Positions 1 through 10,231 of a stretch of DNA of 64,000 nt are shown here, piece by piece; within the stretch, counting starts at the first letter, position 1; every line of letters starts with the position of its first letter. This DNA is from Portulaca oleracea (taxonomy: Eukaryota; Streptophyta; Magnoliopsida; Caryophyllales; Portulacaceae). The translations under genes were made by a program, and so were the position numbers. The notes below the pieces were generated by a model. It saw only the letters and a list, made by a program, of their open reading frames with translations, made no database searches and was not told the DNA's origin. The stretch is from assembly GCA_029582165.1 (NCBI GenBank), contig CM055893.1, forward strand, positions 26,883,179 through 26,947,178, in the 5' to 3' direction.

Positions 1-1055
1 CAAGCATCATCGTCACAAACCAAGTTCAAACAATCATGATCATTCCCCAAAGAATTATGCTCATCATCACAAGCATGCACATCAATGGACTCATATACAA
101 GGGTAGCTAATGCCTCACTAATGCAATGATTCTCAATGAAAGTGAACAATTCGGCATCAAGCACACATTCAATTTCATTCTTACCAAGATCATCATAAAC
201 ATCATGGCATTCAATAGACTCAACTTTTTCTTCACACAAGGGCATGGACAAAGGTGTGGACAATGGTTCATCATCAAGCATGTATTCATCAAGTTCTACA
301 TCGTCGCACACAGAATCAACAATGTTCTCATGCTCACTAGGTGGAGCTAGAGCTAAGGAATGGCTAAGTAGTCTAAGGCATGGTCGGTCATAGTAGTCAT
401 CATCCTCATCATACACAGAAGAATCAACTTGCATTTCAGGACTCAAAGATGAATGACCTATTTCAACATTCGAATCAACCATTTGTGAAGAAGGAGTTTC
501 TACCCTATGATTACTCTCATGGAAAAATTCACGCATATACTCAGTCATTGTCGCACATGATTTTTCCACTTCCACAATGGTAGCTTTCAAACAAGAATCA
601 GAACTATGGTACGGTGAATCACAGAGGTAGCACACAGGATGAGACTCAACATCGACACATTGGGGAAGGTCATAACAATTTTCCACATAAACCCTATTAT
701 AAGATTGATCATCAACATACATAGGGTATTCACATGATTGTTCAGGAAAAGTCCCAGAGGGTGGTGCATAAGGAGGTTGGAAGCTAGGACTAACACTTTG
801 TTGCTCAAACTCATAGGAATCCCTAGACAACCATTCAATAAATTCCCAAGCAACATCTTCACCTAAATTAGAAAACCCATAAAAATTGAAGAGATTACGA
901 GTTTCATAAATTATACCCTCATAAACAATTCCCAACATATCCAATATATCATAAAAGATACCATATAGTTCACATTGAGCACGGTAATCATGTAATCTAG
1001 TAAAATATTTTCAAAATGCTTCATGCTCAAATTGGGGGAATTGGGGACTATTCAT
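1..1055 (-). pseudogene. gag: gag-like gene of LTR element A, broken and running off the left edge
   Basis: On the minus strand an ATG at 1055 opens a frame that meets a TGA at 1011-1013 after 14 codons. The same frame is then free of stops for about 336 codons to the window edge. It encodes a stretch like the second half of plant Ty3/gypsy Gag (motifs YFTRLHDYRAQC and AWEFIEWL), then a CX2CX4HX4C zinc knuckle at 591-632 (CYLC...H...C), then a long acidic tail rich in D, E and S. Gag would form the particle and bind RNA. The TGA replaces what is normally a Trp codon in FWKYF, a G-to-A change. The leader from the primer site is only about 150 bp, and the usual N-terminal half of Gag is missing, so this copy or family may be non-autonomous. 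The family call is from recognised motifs. Confidence 0.65.
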
Positions 1056-1210
1056 AACTTTTTTTCCCTATTTTTTTTTTCTATTTTTCTATTTTTTTCT
1101 CTTTTTTTTCCGATATTCAATTTTTTTGACAACATTTTTCTAGCTTAATCAAGAAAGCAATTAAACTATTTACACACAAACCAATTACCTAATCTACCAA
1201 ATAATGTCAT

Positions 1211-1227
1211 CCCCGGCAACGGCGCCA
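1211..1227 (-). other. tRNA-Asp primer binding site of element A
   Basis: The plus strand reads CCCCGGCAACGGCGCCA, the 3' end of plant tRNA-Asp including CCA, so the minus strand holds its complement TGGCGCCGTTGCCGGGG. It lies one base inside the LTR end at 1229. This fixes the LTR boundary and shows that the element points to the left. Athila-type Ty3/gypsy elements are known to use this primer. Confidence 0.9.
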
Positions 1228-1682
1228 TTGTTCGGTTGTAATTTTTGTGGTTTTATGAGTTAAGGTTGTCGGTCCACAGGGATGGGTGTTAGGCTTGATT
1301 AAGGAAATCGGTTTGCGTTGGGGGGTTTTTCTCAAATGCGGAAATGTGGTAAATTATATAAAGGAAAGCAATTCAATCTAACCTAGGCATGAATCAAAGA
1401 AAGCATGATAGCAATTATAGGAAAGCAATAAAAGGAAAACAATAAAATGCATGAACAATGAAATTAGGGAAAAGAAATTATACCTTTGATGAAGAATCTT
1501 CAATAAAACCTCAATCTAACTTGGATTTCTCCCGAACAAACAAGAAATTCGTGAATCGGATTACTAAGAATCCCCAAATCCCCACTTGAGAGTGGAATTT
1601 GTGACCCTTAGCCCTTCTCCTCACTAAAAGTGGATTGTGTGTTTATCACTAGAAAGCTTTTAAATCAACATCAATGGAGATT

Positions 1683-1686
<4 letters not shown>

Positions 1687-1738
<52 letters not shown>
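1687..1738. repeat. (GA)n microsatellite inside LTR-A
   Basis: About 26 uninterrupted AG units lie in the region downstream of the TATA-like box of LTR-A. The truncated LTR-A copies at 10672 and 20847 begin just after this tract, at a GCTTGAAAAC sequence that lies at 1770 here. The microsatellite is therefore next to the breakpoint of the large tandem duplication. Confidence 0.9.
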
Positions 1739-1745
<7 letters not shown>

Positions 1746-1987
1746 AAGTGAGAGAGAAGGAGAGAGAAAGCTTGAAAACTACAATGGAGAATTGCTTGAA
1801 TAAAGAAGGCTTGAAGAAAGTTGAATACAATTGCAAGAAATCAATTAAAGCTTGAAGAACAAGAAAGAAGATTTGAAGAACAATTAAAGAGAGATCAAAG
1901 CAAATAAAGGAAAGCAATAAATCAAATCAAATCTAATTCTACTCCTAAACTACCGAGGCTACCTCCTAAATAAGCTGAATACAAGTG

Positions 1988-1998
1988 GGTATTTATAG
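1988..1998 (-). promoter_or_regulatory. TATA-like box of LTR-A
   Basis: The minus strand reads TATAAATACCC. It lies downstream of the GC-rich array in the direction of transcription, the expected place for the U3 core promoter. The same sequence recurs in the truncated copies near 10890 and 21065. The start site is not determined. Confidence 0.55.
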
Positions 1999-2039
1999 AA
2001 GAAGGAAAAATACAACCCAAAACCCTAGAAATAAATCGC

Positions 2040-2480
2040 AGCACGCGCGTTAGTTTTTCCGCAGACAAAGTGACTCGGGCGAGTCGCCTACTGTCCGCAG
2101 CTCATCCGTCAACATTCAGCCGGGTTCACGGGCGCTACCCTCTAGGTCGCGGGCACGACAGGCGCACGACTCGGGCGAGTCGCCAACGGGCGCGGGCGAG
2201 TTGGTCTACTGTTTGATCGTCAAATGTCGCTGCCCAACATAGGTAACGGGCTCTACCAAAATGGTAGCGGGCGCCACAGAGACCTGACTCGGTCGAGTCA
2301 GCGTTTGTCGCGGGCGAGTAACATGTCTGCCCAGCTTTGTCCCTCAGCACTCAGCAGAGGTAGCGGGCGCTGCCAAAATGGTAGTGGGCGTTACCCTCAG
2401 TTTGTGGCGTGTCTTGGCTTGCTTCAGTAGCGCGTCTCGGGCGAGAGTATCAATGACTCGGGCGTCACTTCGTTTGACTC
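2040..2480. repeat. GC-rich palindromic motif array in LTR-A U3
   Basis: Degenerate repeats of CGACTCGGGCGAGTCG (a perfect palindrome around a central GG, for example 2167-2182) and of GTAGCGGGCGC-like words lie in an otherwise AT-rich LTR. Copy 1 lacks about 22 bp near 2082 that is present in the copies at about 10989 and 21168, equal to roughly one motif. The array is upstream of the TATA-like box, so a regulatory or methylation-related role is possible but unproven. Confidence 0.7.
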
Positions 2481-2649
2481 GGGAAATAGCTCGGAATTCC
2501 CTAAAAATCCTCAATTAAGCCCAAACTTCTTCTAACTCCTTATTTTCCTACAAAACACGAAACCGTCACATCTAATATATACAAAGGGCTAAAATAAACA
2601 CAAACACCCTATAAGGGAGATAAAATTCGGCTCGGGATGAGACCGAACA

Positions 2650-3400
2650 TTTCCCTTGATCTCCATCACAATCACCTGTTTATTCACCAAGCTTGAAATA
2701 CTTGAGTTAGTTCTGAGTGCCTGGAACACAACTCTTTGTGGATACGACAACCATACTTCAAAAATTATGACAACACTAGCAAGTTCTTCTTTTTCTCTCT
2801 TAATTTCAGTTTCAATTAGTTTAAATTACTTGTTTGATTATGTTGTTCATGGTTTTAATTAGTTGTAGCATTTTTATGTTAGATTTTGATAGAATCATGT
2901 TGAACTTTGCTTTGATTGCTGATTAGTGGTAGTTGTGATTATGTGTTGCTAGTTCCCCTAGGGTCAGGGGTATTTAAGGCCCCTTATGGCGGATTAGGAT
3001 TGGGTTAGTAGGATTACGGTGATTAATGAGGTAATTTAGTGTTCCTCCCAAGATTTCCACTCAAGGTGCCGGGAGGTTATGAATCCTTCCCCTAACATTG
3101 AGTTGGGAATATAGGGCAGAGTAATCGGTTCATACTCGTAAATCTGGCAAGAGGGATTTTGGAACTGATTAGTTTGGATTGGGTTCGAACATTATCAAAG
3201 ACCACCATACACGAGACTGATGACGAGCTTTGGGAAGTATGCATCAGTTTACCACTCAGGAGAGGGAAATTGATGCTAGCTATCCTTACAATCCTCACAC
3301 TTAATAACTGAACACCGATCATTCTTAAAACTAAGAAATCCAGGCTTAGGTTAGGTTGGGTAGTTTCAGATGATTCGTTCAATTGTTTAACAGTTCCTAC
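2650..3400. repeat. Fragment D1 of an older LTR-like repeat (copy 1)
   Basis: This is non-coding target sequence between LTR-A and LTR-C. It is continuous with D2 (4605-5119) once the LTR-C insertion is removed. It contains TGTGGATACGACAACC, wording common near the 3' end of plant LTRs. A block near 3070-3140 weakly resembles one in D2 near 4625-4700 (gccgggaggttatga and gccaggaggtgatag). Near-identical copies lie at 11574-12324, 21744-22494 and 23907-24656. No coding potential is evident. Confidence 0.6.
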
Positions 3401-3405
3401 CATAC

Positions 3406-4599
3406 TGTACACGTGGTTTGTATGAACCCAAGTTTGAAAAGGATCACAATGCAACAAATAAAACTAAGGTCAGCAAGATGAGAAAATGGGCTTCGGAGGC
3501 TTTTTGGGATGCAAACGGGAATGAGGAAATGGGTTTTGCAACAAGAGAGTAACAAGAGGGAAAATCAAGTGGCAATTCCGTTAGAAAATACCGAACGAGC
3601 TTCCTCTCTCGAGGATAGTTCGGATTAACTTCCTCAAAGTCCACCACAGACGCGGAGGGTTAATGAAACGGAATTCCCTAGTTAACCTCCTTCCACTTTC
3701 GAGGGTGAGCATTAACTATCCCAACTCCCACCTTCCATGACAAATGTTGGATGTATTCGGGAGTTTTCAAACCCAAATACATCCCACTTGTGGGAAGGAC
3801 GAGAGTGGGAAATTGATTCTCCTACTAATTACTCACTAAAATTGCTAACCCAAACCTAATCACCCATACACACCCTTAATTACCCCCTAACCCATGGGTT
3901 TCTAGCCACTAATCATCATCAAAACTAAGCTAACAACATCAAAACTAGCCCTAAGCATGATTTCTAACATCAAACAACCAAAACTCAAGCAAGGAAATTA
4001 AAATAGCAAGTAAAGAGGCAAGTAAGGCAATTAAACAAGTAAGCAAAGTAATTAACAAAGTAAAGGAGAGTTTAAGGGAAGAGAAAACCTATCCAGGCGA
4101 TTCCAGTGTGCGCAGGGTCGCGGGTACGACCTACCCTGTCGCGGGCGCGAAGGCTTGCTGGCCAGGCTAGGCGATCAGTGCTGGCGCTGTGTAGCGGGCG
4201 ACACATTGTCTGTAACGGGCGCGACTAGTGTTGGTCATGGGCGGCGCAGTTGAGGTAGCACCCGCGACACTCTTTTGGCTTCCTTCCCTTATCTTCCTTC
4301 CAAAGGCTGTAACGTCCGCTACAAGGATTGTAGCGGGTGTTACGCTACTGTTTTGCACCAAAGATGGGGAAGAGATTCCCGGATAAACTCCGCTTTACTC
4401 CTCGGCTACGCTGGGCTCGGAAAATCATTTCAGGATTCCCTAAAAAGCCTCAATTTAGCCTATAATCCTTGATTTCGCTGCAAAAGTGCGAAAACCTGCA
4501 AAACATCTAAAAAGCTAGTAAAAACGATGAAAACAATTGGAATCGAGCAAAAATAGCAGGCCGAAAGGCGTTATTTAGGCCTAAAATTGGGCCTAAACA
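3406..4599 (-). mobile_element. Solo LTR-C (copy 1, internally deleted)
   Basis: Bounded by TGTACACGTGG and GGGCCTAAACA and flanked by a perfect 5-bp target duplication CATAC (3401-3405 and 4600-4604), with no internal region, so it is a solo LTR. It is a sister of LTR-B: the start, the block around GGATGTATTCGGGA and the end (GGGYCTAAACA) align. Compared with the copies at 12330 and 24662 it lacks about 0.7 kb between two similar GAGAAA-C words at about 4081, including the MITE, the TATA-like box and a stretch also missing from the 5' end. A GC-rich palindrome array (for example GGTCGCGGGTACGACC, 4116-4131) remains. Confidence 0.88.
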
Positions 4600-4604
4600 C
4601 ATAC

Positions 4605-5119
4605 CTCTCCATTATATGTCGATACTCTTGATGCCAGGAGGTGATAGATTATCCCTCAACATTGAATTGAAGGGTTATGGATGGGTTAATTGGACACTAA
4701 TATATATTGGCGTGTGATTAGTGTCTGATTAGGAGAATTAGGCGAGTATGCTATCTAGAAACCATCCCTATGGGAATAGCGGTGGAATTTGGAGAGTAAG
4801 CATCGAATCCTATCTTTGGCGAGAATGATTCGATGCTAATTCGTTTGCCTAATTCCCGTGTTGAATAGCTTGCCTACGAATCATTCCCAAACCTCTTCAC
4901 CGATTCGTTTTCTCTCGTTAGGAGGCCCGATAATACCCCTGAGCTCTTTTCCCTTTTTGATTGTAACTTTTCTTTTGTCTTATAGTCCATGTGTCTACCA
5001 AACACTCAACACCTCAAACATCAAGCCTAGTTGGTGGGTGTTTGATAGATTCTTAGGTTCCGAAGCCCCAACTCCTTCTGAGTACGACAATTACACCCGC
5101 ACTATATTGCGATCGAACA
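4605..5119 (+). repeat. Fragment D2, 3' end of an older LTR-like repeat (copy 1)
   Basis: This continues D1 across the LTR-C insertion. It ends in GCGATCGAACA at 5119, directly against copia coding sequence, which suggests the right end (...CA) of an LTR inserted into the copia element. The open frame in this stretch (4858-5142) recurs in all three units only because the DNA is duplicated. It has no recognisable domain and I do not call it a gene. Confidence 0.55.
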
Positions 5120-6079
5120 AGGATCAGATCAGCTTCTCCTAAGTCCTTCATTTCAAACAAGAAAGACAACAAGCTAGCTTTTAGTCTCATTAACAACATG
5201 CAAGCTAGTACTAAAAATTAACATGTCATCAACATATAAAACTATTATCACACTGTTAGATGCAATAGTTTTTGAATAGATACAGGAATCAAAAGTGTTG
5301 ACAATGAACCCACTTTGAACCAATGACTTGTCAAATATTTCATACCATTGTTTAGGTCATCTTTCATACCATATATGGATTTTTTTCAGTATGCAAACTT
5401 TTTCCTCTTTTCTTGGGACCACACAACCCTCAGGTTGGCTCATATAAATTTCTTCCTCTAAGTCACCATTAAGAAAAGCTGTCTTGACATCCATCTGATT
5501 CACCACAAGGTCAAAAATTGCAGCTTAGGCAACTAGAGTTCTAATAGTGGCAATTTTGGTCACAGGCGAGTATGTGTCAAAGTAATCAATCTTGTTTTTC
5601 TTGTCAAAGCCCCTTATGACTAATCTGGCCTTGTACTTATCTATGGATCTATCAGGTCTCAGTTTCTTTTTGAACATCCATTTACTACTAATAGGTCTTC
5701 AATGCTTGGGTAAGTTTGTCAATTCCCATGTTTTCTTAGATTCGATTGAATGTATTTCACTTTTAATGGCCTCTTTCAAAAATGCAGCATCTATTGACCT
5801 CATAGATTATTGGTAGGATTTAGGATCTTACTTAATCAAGAAAGTGGACACAAATTCCTCAGATAAAACATCAACATTAACGTCACTCAAGTTATCAAAG
5901 GATTCCACCAAGAAGGAGGTGACGAAGTCAGGTCTAAAGCTAGTCTGAATTCTACGTCTCTTGCTCCTTCTAGGTTCAATTTCTAAATCTCTACAGCCAG
6001 AACTAGAGGAAGACAAGTTCACATTCTCAGACACAAGTTTAGGCACAATTTCAAACACATTCTTATTTAACGTTTTCAT
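5120..6079 (-). pseudogene. pol: Ty1/copia pol fragment: linker and reverse transcriptase (copy 1)
   Basis: Read leftwards from 6079, the minus strand encodes the copia linker between integrase and reverse transcriptase (RRSKRRRIQTSF, PDFVTSFLVES, LSEEFVSTFL), then reverse transcriptase words (VNQMDVKTAFLNGDLEEEIY, KSIYG) and the catalytic YVDD at 5225-5236. The end near 5125 reads FEMKDLGEAD, where D2 interrupts it. Several in-frame stops and at least one frameshift near 6080 show that it is dead. The enzyme would copy element RNA into DNA. It is the oldest recognisable layer of the nest. Confidence 0.85.
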
Positions 6080-6249
6080 AATGAATTAGGACAAAGATCG
6101 TTATCACTCGAGGAGTTGGGGCCCTTATATTCAAGTTTGGTCTTTGGTCTCAACGGAGGATCTGTAAACCAAGTTAGGATATAGTTTCAAGTAAGGTTTG
6201 ATCAAATAAGGAGAAACAAGGGCTCGAGGGTAGAACCGGGCCATCCTAA
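6080..6249 (-). other. Flank between copia fragment and LTR-B (copy 1)
   Basis: Probably further, more degenerate copia sequence: the minus strand reads KLEYKGPNSSSDNDLCPNS in the frame before the frameshift near 6080. The stretch ends in CCTAA immediately before LTR-B, the possible left target duplication of the B insertion, which cannot be verified because the other end of the B cluster is truncated. A word in it (GGGCTCGAGGGTAG) recurs in similar form at about 59608. Confidence 0.4.
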
Positions 6250-7986
6250 TGTAGACAGTGGTTTGTGAGACCTCGGTTTTGTCGTTCTCTCTCAGGGAGC
6301 TAGAGGCCTTGGCTAGAACTAATCGACTTTAGGTGAGGTTTAGGATCACAAGATAACAAGAGGTTTATGGTGACAACAGAACAAACACAACTATGGTTTA
6401 GTCAAATGGAAACAATGGGTGTCGGGAGATTTCGGGACGCAAACGGTAATAAGGACAAGGGTTCCGCAACTAGAAAGAAACAAAATAGTAGAATCAAGCG
6501 ACAATCCCGTTAGAATAAACCAACCGGATTTCCCTTTTCAAGGATAATCCGGATTAACTTCCTAGAAGCCCACCACGGACCCGGAGGGTTAAAGAAACGG
6601 GACTCTCTAGTTAGCTCCTATTCACTTTCGCGAATATAATACTAACTATCCCAATTCCAACCTTCCAACTCAAGTGTTGGATGTATTCGGGATCTTTTGT
6701 ACCCCAATTACATCCCACTTGAGGGAAGGATAGGAGTGGGAAGTTGATTCCACTACAAATTACCTCCTAAAATTGCTAACCCAATCCAAATACACCATTC
6801 ACATAGTTTCTCCCTAACCCATAAGGGTTCTAGCCTCTAATCATCTTATCTAACATGCTAACAATAATAATAACTTCATTCATATTTAAAATGAGAGTAT
6901 CTAGATATTCAAAGCAACAATAACAACAATCAACAAACACTAAGTAATCTAATAACAAAAACAGAGATTAAAGAGTAATTAGAGGAACTAAAGAGAGTAA
7001 GAGTTAAGAAATGCTCATTAATTTGATGCCAAAGGAAGATGCTCCAGAATAATAAGAATCCAATGCTCCAATAATAAGATAAGTCTTCAAAACTTCAATA
7101 GAAATCCAATGAAATCCAGTGCAAGAGCAATAATCCAACTATAAACTCTCACTAATCACTAATTAATAACTCTAATTAAAAGCTAAAATGTTCTAAATGT
7201 GATAAAAAATAATCCCCCCCTGAATTCTCTCTGCTAAAAAACCTAAAGGCAAATATATACAAGCAAAGTTAGTTACTCAAAACTCATCACTTCACTCAGC
7301 AGAAAAATTGCGTAACTGTAGGGGCCCATAGGTACGGTCTATGGGACCGTAGCTACGGTCCTGCGTAATATCCTGCAGATTTCTCTCTTCTTCGCTGCAC
7401 CGTAGGCACGGTGTGTCATGACCGTGAGTACGGTCTAGCGATTTAGGTCAGGCGAAACTTCTCTCCTTCGCATCGTCGTAGGTGCGGTCTCCCAAGACCG
7501 TGGGTACGGTCTCACTCGGTCACTTCACCTTCAGCTCATGCTTTGCACCCACCACAAGTGCGGTCATCAGGACCGTGGGTATGGTCCAGCTCGGCCGCAA
7601 TGATGTTCTAGGTGTGGCGCCCGGTACAAAAAGGGTGACGGGGGCTACTCTTGGTGCATGTAACAGCGATTGGGCGCGAGGGAGGGTAGCGCCCGCAACA
7701 TTGAGCGTGGCGGGGGCTACGCCTAGGCAACCTTCAGCAGAATTCTATCTTTTGATCCGCTCAATATGTCCGGCCTTTCCTTCGCCTTTTGTCTCGACCA
7801 TGACCCGGGAAGTCTCGGGATTCCCAAAATAGCTGCAAAATGGCCCTTTTTACCATGTTTTGAGTAAAAAACTCGAAAATCTACAAAAAAACCAAAAACG
7901 TATTAAAAGTTACTAAATTAAACCACGAAACGTGTCAAAAGCCTAAGGATTTAGGCGGTATTTAGACACAAAATTGGGTCTAAACA
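6250..7986 (-). mobile_element. LTR-B, 3' LTR copy in duplicated unit 1
   Basis: The LTR is 1737 bp, from TGTAGACAGTGG to GGGTCTAAACA, followed by a C-tract that is the polypurine tract on the minus strand. It is therefore a left-hand (3') LTR of a minus-strand B element. It carries an array of GACCGTGGGTACGGTC palindromes (about 7318-7740, one perfect copy at 7496-7511) and an AT-rich TATA-like stretch near 7252-7260. Five full or near-full copies and one partial copy are in the window. Confidence 0.88.
7318..7740. repeat. GACCGTGGGTACGGTC palindrome array in LTR-B U3
   Basis: Successive copies of ACCGTRGGTACGGT-type palindromes are spaced a few tens of bases apart, then merge into GCGCCCGCTAC / GGCGGGGGCTACGC words. 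The same array is seen in each LTR-B (for example around 16130-16520, 29250-29650, 41155-41540, 59020-59420). It also recurs in the internal region upstream of the extra ORF (33965-34180, 45478-45670). Confidence 0.75.
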
Positions 7987-8025
7987 CCCCCCCCACACTT
8001 AAACTTTTGCTCGTCCCGAGCAAAA
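7987..8025 (-). other. Polypurine tract and hairpin next to LTR-B
   Basis: The plus strand shows a C-run and CACACTTAAA, so the minus strand ends in TTTAAGTGTGGGGG directly at the LTR, the expected plus-strand primer of reverse transcription. A perfect 9-bp stem (TTTTGCTCG and CGAGCAAAA, loop TCC, 8005-8025) lies just inside. It is conserved at 16796, 18142, 29915 and 41808. Confidence 0.7.
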
Positions 8026-9292
8026 CAAGACAAAAACTACCTAACTAACACAAACTCCTCTGTCGTGGAGAGAAACGAGTGCATTTAGCGTATGCACCAA
8101 GCCCTTTGAACCCCCCGGCAGCCCGGGTGGACGAGATGGACTCGTGAGGGTTTGTAGCTGTTGTACCCACAAAAGCCAAAGAAAAAGGAGAGAGGGAAAG
8201 TGAAAACAAAACCGAAGAAAGCAAAAGGAAAGAGAAACAAAAGCTTCAGTTCAAAAGATCTCGAAATCCGAATCAGGAAAACGTTATTAAACCTCCAAAA
8301 GGAACCGTTATGAGCATCTCACAAGCACCCATCCCAAGCAAAAGTCAATCTTAAAGATTTTCGACCCCCTATACCTCATGCCAAGCAAAACCCCATGTGC
8401 AAATGTGCTAGTGGGTTCTAACCAAATCCAAAAGACTCCAAAGATTCATGCCCGAACTCAAAAACACCGAAACAAAACAAGAGAAGCGTTGCCCTTACTC
8501 GCATTTGATCGCCCTTGGCTTGGTGAGGGCCGTAGGTGATGCAAGGAGAGGCCCGACACTTTATTAACGCTTAAACTTTTCTTTTCGGGTTGGGTAATCC
8601 CAACAAAATTGCTTTTTCTTTTTCTCTTTTTTTTTTCTTTATGTTTTTAAAGGTCGGTATTAGCCTTAATTTCCGGAATTGGACGACCCATAATTCGGGG
8701 TTTACCCTCCCAACACTGTCTTTTCCATACACACCTTCGTTGAGAATTCGATATGGGAGGATCTTAAGGGGTAATTGCGCCGTACAGCTAAAACCGGGCT
8801 CGTGTAGGTTGGCTAAGTGTATGGTGGTTAATGTCATTCAGCAACATGCTCCACTTAATCCGATTATTATAGCTTTGCTTTCTTTTTCTTTCTTTTTGAC
8901 TTTGCTTTTGCTTTTGCAAAAAAAAGAAAAGCTCGGACACAAACCCCTAGAATCTCCCGACTTCAACCAGAACGTGAATGGAATCGGGGGTCTCACTAGA
9001 CACTCAATGAAGGACATCTAAGAAGGTTAGTGATGACTAGCAACCGAGTTAGAGTCGAAAACGCTCAGACCGGTTTCTTTTAAAGAAGTTTAAGAACGAC
9101 TTCTCAATTTCGACGACAAGATCCAAGAAACAAAGCAAAAACAAAACGAAAACGAAAACCGAAAGAAAACTTTTAATGCTTTCACTCCCTTTTTTCTCCT
9201 TTTTCACATAAAAATTTTCAATTTTTAGGCAAAACTAAGAAAACAAAAAAAAAAATGCAAGGTGATCTACCCTTTAAAACAGAATATCTCTT

Positions 9293-9335
9293 CCCCCCCC
9301 CCCACACTTAAAACGCCACAATGTCCTCATTGTGG
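9293..9335 (-). other. Second C-tract plus hairpin module, possible auxiliary polypurine tract
   Basis: An 11-base C-run is followed by ACACTTAAAA and a perfect 8-bp stem CCACAATG / CATTGTGG with loop TCCT (9316-9335). The layout copies that at the 3' LTR border although it is about 1.3 kb inside the element. It is retained in every B copy that covers this region (about 19448, 31216, 42877). Confidence 0.55.
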
Positions 9336-10231
9336 GAAGGTGTCACAAGAAAGGGGTAGAGAACCTACAAAAACAAACAAACAAGAACAACTAGCAAATA
9401 CAAGTGGTGGCGACCCGAGCCCACACGGCTCCAACATCAAGATAATCCCAACACAAACACACAAAGGGGTTCGCCACCCAAAAGAAAATCAAGCATGTGA
9501 CAGATCATGATGATAATTCACATAGGAAGGAGCAAGGTGGAAAGATATTACCTCGAACTCTTCATAAGTGTTCAAGCCGTCATCCGAAGTCGTCGTTAAA
9601 GTGAATCACCACGATATTAGAGCAAAAGGACGACCTTATACATGACAAAATCCACATGCTAGATCGAAAACAAGATCAAAGAAAAACTAACTAACTAAAC
9701 TTTTAAACAAAAAAAAAGAACTAAAAAGAAGAAAAACTATAAACAAAATGTACATTGCGAAAGACATGCCTTATCCCCAAATCTCACTCATTGAGGCGGG
9801 AAATAAGGGTGAAACTCAACTCAAACTGACCAAACAAACTTGATTCATTTCATTTCATTAGAACAACCATTCGTTACATAGCCATCTTAACCATCCTTGC
9901 CCAAAATACAATTGACACCAGGTAAAATAAACAACCACCAGCCAAAAGAGCAACCAACAACCAACCAAGACATCCCAACTACAACCAAAAGACAACCAAA
10001 ATACAATCAAAAGACCACCACAAGCCATGTCAAGCCGACTTTGAGAGCAACACCAAAACAAGCCAAAAGGACCCGAGACACCAACACGCCAAAACAACAA
10101 TGCCTTCCCGTCCAACCCCCCCGATGAGGCACCCCGATGAAGCACCCCCCTACACTTATATTCTACGCAGTAAAATACGTAAAGATAATGAAAAAGATCG
10201 AGTGGGGGCGGGGACGCTTACAAATAATCTA

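Larger units (their letters stand above)
1229..2649 (-). mobile_element. LTR-A, complete 5' LTR (copy 1)
   Basis: The LTR is 1421 bp, bounded by short inverted ends TGTTCGG (1229) and CCGAACA (2649). Its inner end abuts the primer site at 1211-1227 and its outer end abuts unrelated DNA at 2650. In transcription order (right to left) it holds a GC-rich palindromic array (about 2040-2480), a TATA-like box (1988-1998) and a GA microsatellite (1687-1738). The matching 3' LTR is outside the window. Two truncated copies (10672-11573, 20847-21743) and one short tail (23758-23906) lie further right in tandem-duplicated units. Confidence 0.88.
7987..10231 (-). mobile_element. B element, 3' non-coding internal region (unit 1)
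   Basis: This lies between the end of the extra ORF and the 3' LTR. It has no convincing gene: apparent frames on either strand (for example plus 8590-9021) are simple-sequence rich. It holds three C-tract modules: 7987 onward, 9293-9303 and 10145-10150, each followed by (T/C)ACACTTA. The first two are followed by short perfect hairpins (8005-8025 and 9316-9335). A CCAACC/AAAAGA-rich block at 9890-10090 gives a hydrophobic minus-strand frame, described under findings. Confidence 0.75.

Noticed and set aside
1211..1227. Possible tRNA-Asp gene remnant
   Set aside because: Only the 3' terminal 17 bases including CCA are present, at the LTR border; nuclear tRNA genes do not encode CCA, so it is a primer binding site.
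1681..1917. Minus-strand frame with a Leu-Ser repeat tail
   Set aside because: It is translation of the GA microsatellite and LTR-A leader, not a protein.
4858..5142. Plus-strand 94-codon frame repeated at 14493-14777 and 26791-27075
   Set aside because: It lies in the D2 LTR-like repeat with no domain or good start, and is conserved only because the whole block is triplicated.
7318..7740. Possible CRISPR-like or satellite array
   Set aside because: Motifs are short, degenerate and irregularly spaced inside an LTR in a plant genome; they are neither repeats with spacers nor a satellite.
8590..9021. Plus-strand open frame of 143 codons, with relatives at 18794-19174 and 30517-30948
   Set aside because: It lies antisense in the non-coding 3' part of the B element and consists of CTTTTT-type simple sequence giving S/F/L runs. 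Similarity between copies is explained by DNA duplication.
9897..10127. Plus-strand basic, Thr/Gln/Pro-rich frame with homologues in four places
   Set aside because: Opposite strand to all element genes, simple CCAACC-type composition and no start-site or domain support.
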